DNA from: a bacterium BMS3Bbin10
GTDB taxonomy: Bacteria > Pseudomonadota > Alphaproteobacteria > Rhizobiales > Methyloligellaceae
Length of the DNA: 64,000 nucleotides
Reading direction: 5' to 3'
Assembly: GCA_002897995.1 (NCBI GenBank)
Contig: BDTT01000127.1
Location: 1 to 64,000 of the forward strand
Shown here: positions 53,683 to 64,000 of the stretch, piece after piece
Position numbering within the stretch: the stretch's first letter is position 1
Layout: each line of letters begins with the position of its first letter
Notes under the pieces: generated by a model
What the model was told of the DNA's origin: nothing
The model's database searches: none
Seen by the model: only the letters and a program-made list of their open reading frames with translations
Translations under genes and position numbers: made by a program

Positions 53683-55767
53683 ATGGATGCCCGCATTCCC
53701 ATAGGCTACAGCGCCTGCCCGCATGACTGCCCCTCGACCTGCGCGCTTGAGGTGGAGCTGCCGGGCGGCAACCGCATCGGGCGCGTGCGCGGCGCCAGGG
53801 ACAACAGCTATACCGCGGGCGTCATCTGCGCCAAGGTCGCGCGCTACACTGAGCGCATCCACCATCCCGGCAGGCTGATGACCCCGCTCCGCCGCAAGGG
53901 TGAAAAAGGCTCGCGCGATTTCGAGCCGGTCAGTTGGGACGATGCCCTCAATATCACGGCGGAGAAATTGCTGGAGGCCGAAGCCCGTTACGGGGCGGAA
54001 GCCGTGTGGCCTTATTATTTCGCCGGAACCATGGGGCTGTTGATGCGCGACGGCATCAACCGGCTGCGGCACGCCAAGCGCTATTCGCGCCAGTTCTCAA
54101 CCATTTGCACGACACTTGCGGACACAGGCTTCATGGCCGGTACGGGCAAGATCATGGGGCCGGACCCGCGCGAGATGGCGCGGGCGGATCTCGTGGTGCT
54201 GTGGGGCACGAATGCGGTCGCCACCCAGGTCAATGTGATGACCCATGCGACGCGCGCGCGCCGTGAGCGGGGGGCGAAGATCGCGGTGGTCGATGTTTAT
54301 AACAACGCGACCATGCAACAGGCTGATATTCCTGTAATAATTCGCCCCGGCACCGACGGGGCGCTGGCCTGCGCGGTCATGCATGTGCTGTTTCGCGATG
54401 GCTATGCGGACCGGAAATTCCTCGATGACTCAACGGATTGTCCGCGTGAATTCGAAGAATATCTGAAAAGCCGCACTCCCCAATGGGCTGCCGGGATCAC
54501 CGGACTGCCGGTTCAGGAAATAGATGAATTCGCGAAGGCTATCGGCACGACGCCGCGCAGCTATTTCCGCTTGGGTTATGGTTTTACGCGCTCGCGCAAC
54601 GGCTCGATCAACATGCATGCGGCGAGTTGTATCCCTTCCGTGACCGGCGCCTGGGCCCATGAAGGGGGCGGCGCGTTTTACTCCAACAAGGACATCTATT
54701 CCTGGGACAAGACCATGATCGAGGGCCTGGACGCCATCGACCCCGATGTGCGGATGCTCGATCTCACGCGCATCGGCGCCGTGCTGACCGGAGAGGAAGA
54801 GGACATTGGCGAGGGGCCGCCGGTCACGGCGCTGTTCATCCAGAATATGAATCCGGTGGCCGTTGCGCCGGATCAACGCAAGGTCAGGGCCGGGTTCGCG
54901 CGCGATGATCTGTTCGTTTGCGTGCATGAGCAGTTCATGACGGAAACCGCGCAACTGGCCGACATCGTGCTGCCAGCGACGATGTTCCTCGAGCATGACG
55001 ATTTCTATCAGGGGGGCGGGCACCAGCATATTCTGCTCGGGCCCAGGCTGATCGAGCCCCCCGGCGAATGCCGCTCCAACCACGATGTCATCTGCGCGCT
55101 TGCGGAGCGGGTGGGGGCGGAACATCCCGGATTTGAGATGACCGCCCGGGAGCTGATCGATCATACTTTGCGGGTATCGGGATGGGGTGCTCTGGCGGAA
55201 CTTGAGGCAAAGCGATGGATTGACTGCCAGCCGGATTTCGAGACCGCGCATTTCCGGGGCGGGTTCGGCTGGCCCGATGGAAAATTCCGCTTCCGGCCCG
55301 ACTGGGAAAATCTTCCCTATTCCGGTGTGGGATTCAAATCATCTAACCCGCGGGTGCCGGAATTTCCGGACTATTGGGAGGTGATCGAGGGCGCGGATGA
55401 AGCGCATCCCTTTCGCCTTGTGACCCCGCCGGCGCGCAATTATCTCAATACGACTTTCTCCGAGACCCCGACATCGCAGGCGAAAGAGGGCGCGCCGGCC
55501 GCCATGATCCATCCCGGCGATCTGGCGGAGCTCGGAATCAAGGACGGCGCGCGCATCAAGATGGGCAATGAGCGCGGCGAGATCAAACTGCTGGCGCGCG
55601 CCTTTGAGGGTGTGCAGAGGGGCGTGGTGATCGTCGAAGCCATTCCCAAAAACGACAAATTCGAAGGCGGGGAGGGCATCAACACGCTGACGGGCGCGGA
55701 TTCACCTTCGCCCTTCGGCGGCGCGGCGTTCCACGACAATCACGTGTGGATCAGGGAGGTTGTGTAA
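53683..55767 (+). CDS. Molybdopterin-dependent oxidoreductase
   Basis: SACPHDCPSTCALEVE Fe-S motif; VLWGTNAVATQ; SFTETPTSQ-like C-terminal molybdopterin dinucleotide domain. Confidence 0.92.
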   Translation: MDARIPIGYSACPHDCPSTCALEVELPGGNRIGRVRGARDNSYTAGVICAKVARYTERIHHPGRLMTPLRRKGEKGSRDFEPVSWDDALNITAEKLLEAEARYGAEAVWPYYFAGTMGLLMRDGINRLRHAKRYSRQFSTICTTLADTGFMAGTGKIMGPDPREMARADLVVLWGTNAVATQVNVMTHATRARRERGAKIAVVDVYNNATMQQADIPVIIRPGTDGALACAVMHVLFRDGYADRKFLDDSTDCPREFEEYLKSRTPQWAAGITGLPVQEIDEFAKAIGTTPRSYFRLGYGFTRSRNGSINMHAASCIPSVTGAWAHEGGGAFYSNKDIYSWDKTMIEGLDAIDPDVRMLDLTRIGAVLTGEEEDIGEGPPVTALFIQNMNPVAVAPDQRKVRAGFARDDLFVCVHEQFMTETAQLADIVLPATMFLEHDDFYQGGGHQHILLGPRLIEPPGECRSNHDVICALAERVGAEHPGFEMTARELIDHTLRVSGWGALAELEAKRWIDCQPDFETAHFRGGFGWPDGKFRFRPDWENLPYSGVGFKSSNPRVPEFPDYWEVIEGADEAHPFRLVTPPARNYLNTTFSETPTSQAKEGAPAAMIHPGDLAELGIKDGARIKMGNERGEIKLLARAFEGVQRGVVIVEAIPKNDKFEGGEGINTLTGADSPSPFGGAAFHDNHVWIREVV

Positions 55768-55795
55768 TACAGAAGGCGCGAGGTCTGACCGGTTC

Positions 55796-55905
55796 GCACA
55801 TCCTTCGAGACGCCGCTTCGCGGCTCCTCAGGATGAGGATGGTGCGCAGAAAAACAAGCTATACCTCATGCTGAGGAGCGCCCGCGGGGCGCGTCTCGAA
55901 GCATC
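55796..55905. repeat. Paired REP/BIME-like hairpins, locus C
   Basis: GCACATCCTTCGAGACGCCGC...CTCCTCAGGATGAGG - spacer - CCTCATGCTGAGGAGCGCCC...CGTCTCGAAGCATC. Confidence 0.93.
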
Positions 55906-55964
55906 AAGCATGAAATATCGAAGGCAACAGCCCTTGATGTGAGTGGGCGCAACCGAGCGCGCTG

Positions 55965-57320
55965 TCAGCCCAACTCCCGTATCTTGAAATTCAGCCCGCC
56001 CTTGGGGCAGAGCGTCACGGTCGACTGAATCTTGGCCGGCACTTCGCCGACATATTCCGGGTCGAAACGCCTGAGCAGCGTCACCAGCGCCAGCATGTTC
56101 TCGATTTGCGACAGGGCTCCGCCGATACATGACCGCCTTCCCGCCGAGAACGGCAGGTAGGAATATTTCACGCGCTTTTTCATGCGCTCGGGCGCGAAGC
56201 GTTCGGGGCGAAACTCTTCGGGATCGGTCCAGTATTTCGGGCTGTGATGGACAAGATAGGTGCACATCACCACCTTGTCGCCTTCGTGGATTTCGTGGCC
56301 GTCGATAACATCGTCGCCGGCGGCGACCCGGATCAGCGCCCAGATGGGCGGATAGAGACGCATGGTCTCCTGAATGACCTGCCGGGTATAGCTCAATTGC
56401 GCGACCTGGTCCCAGGTCGGCTCCTTGTCGCCGCAAACCTCGTTGGCCTCGGCGCGGATTTTGTTGGCCGTGCCCGGATTTTGCGACAGCAGATAGAGGC
56501 ACCAGGCCAGCGTCAGCGCGGTCGTCTCGGTTCCCGCCCACAGATACTGTTTCATTTCATCGACCACCTGCTGGTGGTCGAATTCGGGGAAGTCCGGATC
56601 GGCTTCGGCGTCCAGGATCATCCTCAGCAGGGTTTTTTCACGATTTTCGAGGATCGGCGAGCCGAGGATGGAATCGGGGACCTTGGCCCAGTGCTCCATG
56701 GCCTTTGCGGCATCGGCCTCGCCCACTTCCTCGAGCTCGCCGGTCGTCTTTTTCAGACGGATTTCCTTGTGATTCATCACATCGGTATAGGTTTTGACCA
56801 TGCCGAACACGAAATGGGGGTTGAACGGCATTTTCCGGTCGAACAGGGCCTTGCACACCATGTCCGCGGCGAGCGTCCAGGTTTGCTCGACCATCTCAAC
56901 CGTTTCGCCGGACTTGGCATAGTCTTCCCATATCTTGGATTTGGTGCGGATCGCCTCCATGAGAAACGGGAAATATTCCTCGAATTTCTGGGGATGGAAT
57001 GCGGCCTGCTGGGGCTTGCGGATCTTCTGCCACAGGGCGCCGTCGACGGTGATCATGCTGTTGCCGAACACCGGACGCATGCCGTCGAAATATTTTGTGT
57101 AATTTTCCGCATTCTCAACCAGCACGCGCTTGAAATGCTCCACATCCGACAGCAGGATAATACGCTGGTTTTTCAGATTGATCGGGATAACGCCGCCATA
57201 TTTGTCCGCCAGCCTCATAAGAAGCTGCATCGGGTTGTCCTCGTTCATGAGTGGCGTGAGCTTGAACCAGATGCTCTGCTCGTCGCCGAGCCCGTGATCG
57301 TGAGAATAGGCGGCTGTCAT
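55965..57320 (-). CDS. Cytochrome P450
   Basis: WAGTETTALTLAW; QETMRLYPP; PFSAGRRSCIGGALSQIE heme-binding Cys. Confidence 0.95.
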   Translation of the reverse strand: MTAAYSHDHGLGDEQSIWFKLTPLMNEDNPMQLLMRLADKYGGVIPINLKNQRIILLSDVEHFKRVLVENAENYTKYFDGMRPVFGNSMITVDGALWQKIRKPQQAAFHPQKFEEYFPFLMEAIRTKSKIWEDYAKSGETVEMVEQTWTLAADMVCKALFDRKMPFNPHFVFGMVKTYTDVMNHKEIRLKKTTGELEEVGEADAAKAMEHWAKVPDSILGSPILENREKTLLRMILDAEADPDFPEFDHQQVVDEMKQYLWAGTETTALTLAWCLYLLSQNPGTANKIRAEANEVCGDKEPTWDQVAQLSYTRQVIQETMRLYPPIWALIRVAAGDDVIDGHEIHEGDKVVMCTYLVHHSPKYWTDPEEFRPERFAPERMKKRVKYSYLPFSAGRRSCIGGALSQIENMLALVTLLRRFDPEYVGEVPAKIQSTVTLCPKGGLNFKIRELG

Positions 57321-57497
57321 GGAGTGCCCCTCGGTGCTTTCAAATGTAACGCGCTGCGTGTTGCGTAATGGGTTGCTGTCTTCCGGCAGGACGCAATTCC
57401 ATTTGCCGGGATATTTATGGCGGCGACATCCCGTCAATTATGTGGAAGCTAGTAACATCGGCCCGTTGGCATTGTCCATATGGGCCAGCAACCAGGG

Positions 57498-58154
57498 TTA
57501 GCCGGGTTCCGGTGCGAAAAGCGTGTTGCCGGCTGAGTGAAATGCACGGTGGATGACCCGCTCCCCCTCGACTCTGGCGTTGCCCGAGGCCACCAGTTTC
57601 AGCGCCAGGGGATAGAGCCTGTGTTCTGCCTCGAGCACGCGCGCGGCAAGCTGGTCGGCCGTATCCCCGGCCAGAACCGGTACGGCCGCCTGCGCAACTA
57701 TTGGACCTGCATCCATTTGCGTGCGCACGAAATGCACCGTGCAGCCGCTGATTGTGACGCCGGCTTCGATCGCGCGCTCATGGGTGTGCAGCCCCTTGAA
57801 GGCAGGCAGCAGGGAAGGGTGGATATTGAGGTGCCGGTCACGCCAGGCCTCGACAAAGCCTTGCGTCAAAAGCCGCATGAACCCGGCATTGCAAATAAGT
57901 TCCACCTCAGCTTCATTCAGCGCCTTGTCGAGGTCCTTTTCAAAGGCTTCGCGCGAAGAATAGCTTGTGTGATCGATCACTTCCCCGGGGATACCGGCCA
58001 GGGCCGCGTTTTCCAGTCCGGGAGCTTCCGGCCGGTTTGAAATAACGGTAACGATTTCAGCTGGATAGTCCGGCTCTTTGCATGCGTTTATCAGCGCTGA
58101 CATATTGCTGCCGCGCCCCGAGATCAGCACCCCGATACGCTTGCGGACGGTCAT
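57498..58154 (-). CDS. purN: Phosphoribosylglycinamide formyltransferase
   Basis: [52 protein letters not shown]. Confidence 0.97.
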   Translation of the reverse strand: MTVRKRIGVLISGRGSNMSALINACKEPDYPAEIVTVISNRPEAPGLENAALAGIPGEVIDHTSYSSREAFEKDLDKALNEAEVELICNAGFMRLLTQGFVEAWRDRHLNIHPSLLPAFKGLHTHERAIEAGVTISGCTVHFVRTQMDAGPIVAQAAVPVLAGDTADQLAARVLEAEHRLYPLALKLVASGNARVEGERVIHRAFHSAGNTLFAPEPG

Positions 58155-59239
58155 GATGTCAGGTCCAGTTCACCTGTGAAGCGCACGGTATCGCCATCCT
58201 CGCGGCTCTCGACTTCCCCGAGCAAAAAGGCGCTTTCTCCCGATCGGGCAAGGCTGGACAAAACGGCGTCCCCATCGCCGGCGGGCGCAATGATGACCAG
58301 GCCCGCGCCGCAATTGAAGGTGCGCAGCATTTCCGCGGGCGCCACATTGCCTTGCCCGGCGATCCAGCCGAACACGGGCGGTACGCCAAGATTGCCGAGA
58401 TCAATGCGTGCTCCAAGACCTTCCGGCAGCACGCGCGGCAGGTTTTCCGGCAGCCCGCCCCCGGTGATGTGCGCCAGCGCCTTCACCGCCCCGGTTTCCC
58501 GAATGGCGGCCAATACGCTTTTCACATAAATCCGTGTCGGCGTGAGCAGGGCCTCTCCTAAAGATGCGCCGGGATCGAAGGGGGCCGGGTCGCTCCACTT
58601 CGCTCCGCTCGTCTCCACCAGCTTGCGGATCAGTGAAAATCCGTTGGAATGAACGCCCGAGGACGCCAGCGCGATCAGAATGTCTCCTGCCTTGATATCG
58701 CCGCGCGGCAGGAGTTTGCCGCGTTCCGCCGCGCCAACCGCAAATCCGGCAAGGTCATAGTCGCCCTCGCCATAGAGGCCCGGCATTTCCGCCGTTTCCC
58801 CGCCGATCAGTGCAGCGCCGGCTTGCTCGCACCCAGCGCCCACGCCTGAGATCACTTGCTCTGCGATATGCGGGTCAAGTTTTCCGGTCGCGAAATAATC
58901 AAGGAAAAACAACGGCTCCGCGCCTTGAACTATGAGATCGTTGACACACATGGCGACGAGATCGATGCCGATTGTGTCATGGCGCCGCGTTTCAATGGCA
59001 ATTTTCAATTTTGTCCCCACGCCGTCATTGGCGGCGACCAGGACCGGATCAATGAAGCCCGCGTCCTTCAAATCGAACAGGCCGCCAAATCCGCCTATCC
59101 CCCCCATGACGCCGGCGCGCTTGGTGCGCGCGGCAATCGGCCCGATGGCGTCGACAAGGGCGTTGCCCGCATCGATATCCACGCCCGCCCCGGCATAGGT
59201 GAGCCCGTCATCTTTATTCGTTGGTTCGTGCTTTGCCAT
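58151..59239 (-). CDS. purM: Phosphoribosylformylglycinamidine cyclo-ligase
   Basis: [47 protein letters not shown]. Confidence 0.97.
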   Translation of the reverse strand: MAKHEPTNKDDGLTYAGAGVDIDAGNALVDAIGPIAARTKRAGVMGGIGGFGGLFDLKDAGFIDPVLVAANDGVGTKLKIAIETRRHDTIGIDLVAMCVNDLIVQGAEPLFFLDYFATGKLDPHIAEQVISGVGAGCEQAGAALIGGETAEMPGLYGEGDYDLAGFAVGAAERGKLLPRGDIKAGDILIALASSGVHSNGFSLIRKLVETSGAKWSDPAPFDPGASLGEALLTPTRIYVKSVLAAIRETGAVKALAHITGGGLPENLPRVLPEGLGARIDLGNLGVPPVFGWIAGQGNVAPAEMLRTFNCGAGLVIIAPAGDGDAVLSSLARSGESAFLLGEVESREDGDTVRFTGELDLTS

Positions 59240-59417
59240 GGGTCCAACTCAAGCCTGGGTGATCCGGAGCCAGCTTGCGCATGTTACTTTCAGGTGAAGC
59301 GCCACCGCGTCAAGCGGCTTGGAAGCGCTGGCGAAAAATTTCAACAGTCTGGTTTGCAGGACGCATTCGTGATTTTCGGCATTCAATTGTCCGATTTTGG
59401 CGTATATCCTTCACCCC

Positions 59418-60512
59418 ATGGCAAGCGAATCCATATTTTTCAGAGCCGTTTGGCTGTTTTTCCTCGGTCTCTTGTTCGCGCTCGCGCCACTTTCCGCGCG
59501 GGCCCAGGACGCAAACGTCTACACGGTCGCGAAGCTCTCCGTGGATGTGAAGGCCAAGGATGCCGTCACCGCCAAGAAGACAGCGCTGGTTCTGGCCAAA
59601 CGTCAGGCTTTGCAAAAAGTGTTCCGGCGGATTGCCCCGTTCAACAGTTTCGACCGGCTACCCTCGGTCAAGGCCCCGGCGATTGAAGATATGCTGGAAG
59701 GGTTTTCCGTCCGGCGCGAGCGCAACTCCGCAACCCAGTATCTGGCGACGCTGGATTTCCGGTTCCGGGCTGACGATGTGCGCAAGCTGCTCGCCGGCAG
59801 GGACATACTGGTCACTGATCAGCAGGCTGAGCCGATCGCCGTGCTTCCGGTCTATATCGAGAAGGGCAAGATCAATCACACCGGCCGGGATGTCTGGCGC
59901 ACGGCCTGGAACCGGCTCGATCTGAACAATGCGATCACGCCGGTGCGTCTCGCCCGCGCGGGACCGTCCCTGACCATGGAAACCCTGTCCAGGCTTCTGG
60001 GCGGCGATTTGCAGGCATTTGTCGCCCTGCGCGAAAAGAACAAGGCGCAAAAGCTGGTTCTGGCGGTCGCCGAGCCGACCGCGGACGGGAAGATACTGAC
60101 AACCCGCCTGTTCGGCGTCGACCGCGCCGGGTCGCTGTCGCTGTCGCGTAATGACCGGGTGTATAATGGTAAGCTGAAGACCGCGGCCAGGAATGCCGCC
60201 GCGCTCACGCTTGGCATTCTGGAAGGACGGTGGAAGCTGATACGCGCTCCCGGCGGCGGAACAGGGGCGGCGGCACTTACGGCTATCGAAGTGATTGTGG
60301 AATTTTCCGGCATGTCGCAGTGGCGCGATGTTCGCTCGCGTCTTGTAAAGGTGCCGGGCGTACAGGGGCTCGATGTCAAATCGCTTTCGGCCCGCACGGC
60401 GCAGGTTTCACTTCAGTTTCCCGGCGGCGCCGAACGTCTTGCTCAGGCGCTCGGTTCCCATGGACTCACATTGCTAGGGGGAGGGGATTCATGGATTTTG
60501 CGCAGCAATTGA
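59418..60512 (+). CDS. DUF2066 domain protein
   Basis: Signal peptide; YTVAKLSVDVKAKDAVTAKKTALVLAKRQALQKVFRRI; position upstream of pgsA-like/perM/hda. Confidence 0.8.
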   Translation: MASESIFFRAVWLFFLGLLFALAPLSARAQDANVYTVAKLSVDVKAKDAVTAKKTALVLAKRQALQKVFRRIAPFNSFDRLPSVKAPAIEDMLEGFSVRRERNSATQYLATLDFRFRADDVRKLLAGRDILVTDQQAEPIAVLPVYIEKGKINHTGRDVWRTAWNRLDLNNAITPVRLARAGPSLTMETLSRLLGGDLQAFVALREKNKAQKLVLAVAEPTADGKILTTRLFGVDRAGSLSLSRNDRVYNGKLKTAARNAAALTLGILEGRWKLIRAPGGGTGAAALTAIEVIVEFSGMSQWRDVRSRLVKVPGVQGLDVKSLSARTAQVSLQFPGGAERLAQALGSHGLTLLGGGDSWILRSN

Positions 60513-60617
60513 CGGCTGGCGCGCCGCGCACTGAAAATTTGGAGGCATTGGCATTCACGCGATACAGTTTGGTTGAATGGCTTTCCGGCACAGGGCCGGG
60601 CCGGCGAGGGCAGTAAT

Positions 60618-61238
60618 TTGTATATACCAAACGCGATCACCGTGTTCCGGATATTCCTGGTGCCGATGGTGATCTGGCTCATGATCGACGGGCGCATGCG
60701 GACGGCATTCATGCTGTTCCTGATCGCAGGTTTGTCCGACGGCCTGGATGGGTATCTCGCCAAGCGCTATGGCTGGCAGACCGAACTTGGCGCCTATCTG
60801 GACCCGATTGCCGACAAGGCCCTGCTGGTCAGTATTTATGTGGTTCTGGGCCTTTTTACCCATTTGCCCGTATGGCTCGTTATTGCGGTGGTAACCCGGG
60901 ATATTCTCATTATCGGGGCCATCCTCCTGTCCTGGCTTCTGGCGCATCCGGTTCCGATGCGCCCGCTCCTCATTTCCAAGGCCAATACGGTTGCGCAAAT
61001 CGTACTGGCGGCGATGGTGCTCGGCAATTTGGGATTTTCGCTGGGTCTGGCTCCCGTCATCAATGCTTTTGTCTGGGTTACCGGAGGACTGACCATTCTT
61101 TCCGCCGGAGCCTATCTGGTGCGCTGGCTGAGATTTATGACGTCTTACGAAGACCAGCCGCAGAAAATGCCGGTTAAGCGCAGCACCCGGGGCGAGGGGC
61201 AAACCCAACGCCGCAAGGAGACCGTCACCGGGTCATGA
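60618..61238 (+). CDS. CDP-alcohol phosphatidyltransferase family protein
   Basis: TTG start; LSDGLDGYLAKRYGWQTELGAYLDPIADKALL. Confidence 0.92.
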   Translation: MYIPNAITVFRIFLVPMVIWLMIDGRMRTAFMLFLIAGLSDGLDGYLAKRYGWQTELGAYLDPIADKALLVSIYVVLGLFTHLPVWLVIAVVTRDILIIGAILLSWLLAHPVPMRPLLISKANTVAQIVLAAMVLGNLGFSLGLAPVINAFVWVTGGLTILSAGAYLVRWLRFMTSYEDQPQKMPVKRSTRGEGQTQRRKETVTGS

Positions 61239-62317
61239 GCGCCAGCAAGCAAACTTTTTTCTGGCTCGGGGCGACAGTCCTGCTGCTGTTTCTCATCGCG
61301 CTTCTGCGCGAGATTCTTCTCCCCTTCGTGGTCGGGGCGGCGATTGCCTATTTTCTCGATCCGCTGGCCGACCGTCTTGAGACCCTTGGCCTGACGCGGC
61401 TCTGGTCGACGATTCTCATCATGCTTGTTTTCGGCCTCTTCGTAGTTCTCTGCCTGGTATTCCTCCTGCCCTTGCTGGTGGATCAGCTGATCGACCTTGT
61501 CTCCCGGTTGCCGGGCTATTTTCAGTCGTTGCGCGATTTGTCCGTCAGCTATCTTGAACGCTGGTTCGGGGATCGCTGGACAAGTGCGGATATCGGACTT
61601 GACGGGAGCTTCAGTGAACTTGCCGGCAAGGCGACGGGATGGGCTGGTCAGCTGCTCGGGTCCGTTTGGAGCGGAGGTCTGGCGCTGGTGAATTTTCTCG
61701 CCCTGATCGTCATCACTCCCGTCGTGACGTTTTATCTGCTGCTCGACTGGGACCGGATGATGCAGCATATCTCGGACTGGCTGCCGCGCGACCATGCCGA
61801 GACGATCCGTCGAATTGGCCGCGAGATCGATGAGGTGATCTCCGGCTTCGTTCGCGGACAGATCACGGTGCTGGCTATTCTCGGGGTCTTCTACGTCCTG
61901 GGGCTGACGCTGATCGGGCTCAATTTCGGTCTGCTGATCGGTTTGGGCGCGGGTCTCATCAGCTTTATACCTTTTGTTGGCCCGGTGGTCGGATTCCTGG
62001 TTGGCGGTACTGTCGCCGTCGTTCAGTTCTGGCCGGAGTGGCAGTGGGTCGCCGCCGTGCTGGCGGTGTTTCTCGTCGGTCAGTTTGTCGAGGGCAATGT
62101 GCTCTCGCCAATGATTGTCGGCGACCGTATCAGGCTGCATCCGGTCTGGCTGATTTTCGCCCTGTTTGTATTTGGCTATCTGTTCGGCTTTGTCGGCATG
62201 CTGCTGGCGGTTCCCGCCGCCGCGGCAATCGGTGTTTTGGTCAGATTCGGCTTGCAGGCCTATTTGCAAAGCCCTGTATATCGCGGCTCGGCGAAAGCTG
62301 GTCAGAAGAAGCCCTAG
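61235..62317 (+). CDS. AI-2E/PerM family membrane protein
   Basis: PFVVGAAIAYFLDPLADRLE; FIPFVGPVVGFLVGGTVA; VEGNVLSPMIVGDRIRLHPVWLIFALFVFGYLFGFVGMLLAVPAAAAIGVL. Confidence 0.93.
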   Translation: MSASKQTFFWLGATVLLLFLIALLREILLPFVVGAAIAYFLDPLADRLETLGLTRLWSTILIMLVFGLFVVLCLVFLLPLLVDQLIDLVSRLPGYFQSLRDLSVSYLERWFGDRWTSADIGLDGSFSELAGKATGWAGQLLGSVWSGGLALVNFLALIVITPVVTFYLLLDWDRMMQHISDWLPRDHAETIRRIGREIDEVISGFVRGQITVLAILGVFYVLGLTLIGLNFGLLIGLGAGLISFIPFVGPVVGFLVGGTVAVVQFWPEWQWVAAVLAVFLVGQFVEGNVLSPMIVGDRIRLHPVWLIFALFVFGYLFGFVGMLLAVPAAAAIGVLVRFGLQAYLQSPVYRGSAKAGQKKP

Positions 62318-62346
62318 GCTCGGGCCTCGGGTTTCTGGTGGTTTTA

Positions 62347-63018
62347 ATGAGTGAACAACTGGTCTTCGATCTTCCGCACAGGCCCGCACTTGGTGCGGAT
62401 GACTTTCTGGTGAGTGCGTGCAACGAGGCCGCCGTCGAGGTCATCGACGCATGGCCCGGCTGGCCGCAGCCCGTGCATTTGATTGAGGGGCCAAGCGGGT
62501 GCGGCAAGAGCCATCTTGCCAATGTCTGGCGCCAGAAGGCGGGTGCGGAATTGTGGGAGGCTGCAAATCTCGCTGCTCCGCGTATCTCGCGAATCTCTCC
62601 CGGCAGCGCCATCGTTCTCGAAGATCTCGATTGTTCGGAGATAGACGAGCAATCGCTTTTTCATCTGCTGAATCTTTCAAAACAGCGCGGTATTTCGCTG
62701 CTTCTGACCGCGCGCGTGCCGCCGGCGCGGTGGGACATCGGACTGCCAGACCTGATTTCACGCCTTCGGGCCGTACCGGTGGCCGTGATCGGTGCGCCGG
62801 ACGATATATTGCTGAGCGCGGTTCTTCTTAAGCATTTTGGCGACCGGCAATTGAATGTTGAGCCGCAAGTAATCAAATTCCTGGCAAAACGTATGATACG
62901 CTCGATGGAGGTGGCGAATGGGCTTGTCGCGGCGATCGACCGGGCGGCGCTTGCCACGGGAAAGAAAATCACGCGGCAATTTTCCGGTGAGATTCTGGAG
63001 CGGTTTCAATCTGAATGA
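62347..63018 (+). CDS. Hda/DnaA-like AAA+ protein
   Basis: EQLVFDLPHRPALGADDFLVSACN; LIEGPSGCGKSHLANVW; between perM-like gene and ppk. Confidence 0.88.
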   Translation: MSEQLVFDLPHRPALGADDFLVSACNEAAVEVIDAWPGWPQPVHLIEGPSGCGKSHLANVWRQKAGAELWEAANLAAPRISRISPGSAIVLEDLDCSEIDEQSLFHLLNLSKQRGISLLLTARVPPARWDIGLPDLISRLRAVPVAVIGAPDDILLSAVLLKHFGDRQLNVEPQVIKFLAKRMIRSMEVANGLVAAIDRAALATGKKITRQFSGEILERFQSE

Positions 63019-63040
63019 GTTCATGACCTAAGGGTGCTGA

Positions 63041-64000
63041 ATGAGCGTTACACATGTCAGCTTTGAAGAGAGTGAATCGGCGGAAGACCTGACGGGGAAA
63101 CCGGAGCGGTTTTTCAATCGCGAACTTTCCTGGCTGCAGTTCAACTCCCGCGTGCTGGCCGAATCTGGCAACAGGAATCAGCCTCTTTTGGAGCGGGTGC
63201 GATTTCTCTCGATCTCGGCAACCAATCTCGACGAGTTTTATATGGTGCGCGTTGCCGGTCTGCGCGGACAGGTATTGGCGGGAATAGACACCCCCAGCCA
63301 GGAAGGAATGACTCCGGCGGAGCAGTTGGACCGGATTGGCGCCTATGTGGACGAGCTGTCATCCCAGCAGCAGGAGCTTTGGGTCGAGCTGAGGAATGAG
63401 CTGGCCGAGAACAATATACGCATCATCGAGACACAGAATTTGACGGGCAAGGAGCGCGATTGGCTGGAAGACCGGTTCCTGAACCAGATTTTCCCCGTGC
63501 TGACGCCGATTGCGGTCGATCCGGCGCATCCGTTTCCTTTTATCCCCACGCAAGGCTTTACGCTTGGACTGGAGTTGAGCCGAGAGGGGCAGGACGAAAA
63601 CATGTATGCGCTGATGCCGATCCCCAGTCAGCTCGACCGTTTCATCCGGCTGCCCAAGGAGACGCAGAAGTCTGGGGACGAGAGTCCCGGCATCCGGTTT
63701 GTTCGTCTGGAATCCGTGGTGGCCAATTTCGTGACGCATCTGTTCCCGGGATGCCGGGTGCGGGCCCGGGGGGCCTTCCGGGTGCTGCGGGACAGCGATA
63801 TTGAAATCCAGGACAAGGCGGAAGATCTGGTGTTGCTGTTTGAGTCCGCGCTTAAGCGCCGCCGCCGGGGGTCAGTGATACGGCTTGAGATAGAGTCCTC
63901 GATGCCCGCCCGCCTGCAGCGCTTTGTCATCAAGAAGCTGGAGGTCACTGACCGCGAAGTCTTCCTGCAAAAAGGCCTCATCGGTATTGCGGATATAGCC
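63041..64000 (+). CDS. ppk: Polyphosphate kinase 1, N-terminal part (runs off window)
   Basis: RFFNRELSWLQFNSRVLAESGNRNQPLLERVRFLSISATNLDEFYMVRVAGL; no stop before window end. Confidence 0.95.
   Translation, partial: MSVTHVSFEESESAEDLTGKPERFFNRELSWLQFNSRVLAESGNRNQPLLERVRFLSISATNLDEFYMVRVAGLRGQVLAGIDTPSQEGMTPAEQLDRIGAYVDELSSQQQELWVELRNELAENNIRIIETQNLTGKERDWLEDRFLNQIFPVLTPIAVDPAHPFPFIPTQGFTLGLELSREGQDENMYALMPIPSQLDRFIRLPKETQKSGDESPGIRFVRLESVVANFVTHLFPGCRVRARGAFRVLRDSDIEIQDKAEDLVLLFESALKRRRRGSVIRLEIESSMPARLQRFVIKKLEVTDREVFLQKGLIGIADIA

Noticed and set aside
56244-57368. 374-aa plus-strand ORF opposite the P450 gene
   Set aside because: Fully antisense to a P450 with all signature motifs; no recognisable domain; shadow ORF.

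Overview
This 64 kb window is a GC-rich, gene-dense bacterial chromosome segment. Gene content and order point to an alphaproteobacterium: yceD-plsX-fabH-ihfA-merR, atm1-psd-pssA, guaB/rsmB/guaA, and DUF2066-pgsA-like-perM-hda-ppk. It is mostly housekeeping genes, with two tRNAs (Pro-GGG and Gln-CUG). There is one small accessory patch (about 8.1-9.8 kb) downstream of tRNA-Pro, containing a decayed IS5-like transposase and an orphan ORF. I saw no CRISPR array, prophage, integrase or rRNA. The most interesting signals are: (1) a DUF559/VSR-like nuclease ORF bounded by long, structured terminal inverted repeats, inserted between guaB and rsmB; it looks like a nuclease-plus-palindrome mobile unit, and its repeat supplies the ORF's own stop and perhaps the rsmB start codon. 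(2) A CysN-CysC fusion whose GTPase domain has lost the switch I/G2 region and G3 His, with no cysD nearby, while the APS-kinase domain looks intact. (3) Three loci with paired, inverted REP/BIME-like hairpins, each pairing two unit subtypes, with compensatory changes in base and apical stems. (4) A second palindrome family (GCTAGTGCGTATCACCGATAAG) whose end forms the TAG stop codon of two unrelated genes. All functional assignments are from reading translated sequence by eye; no database search was run.
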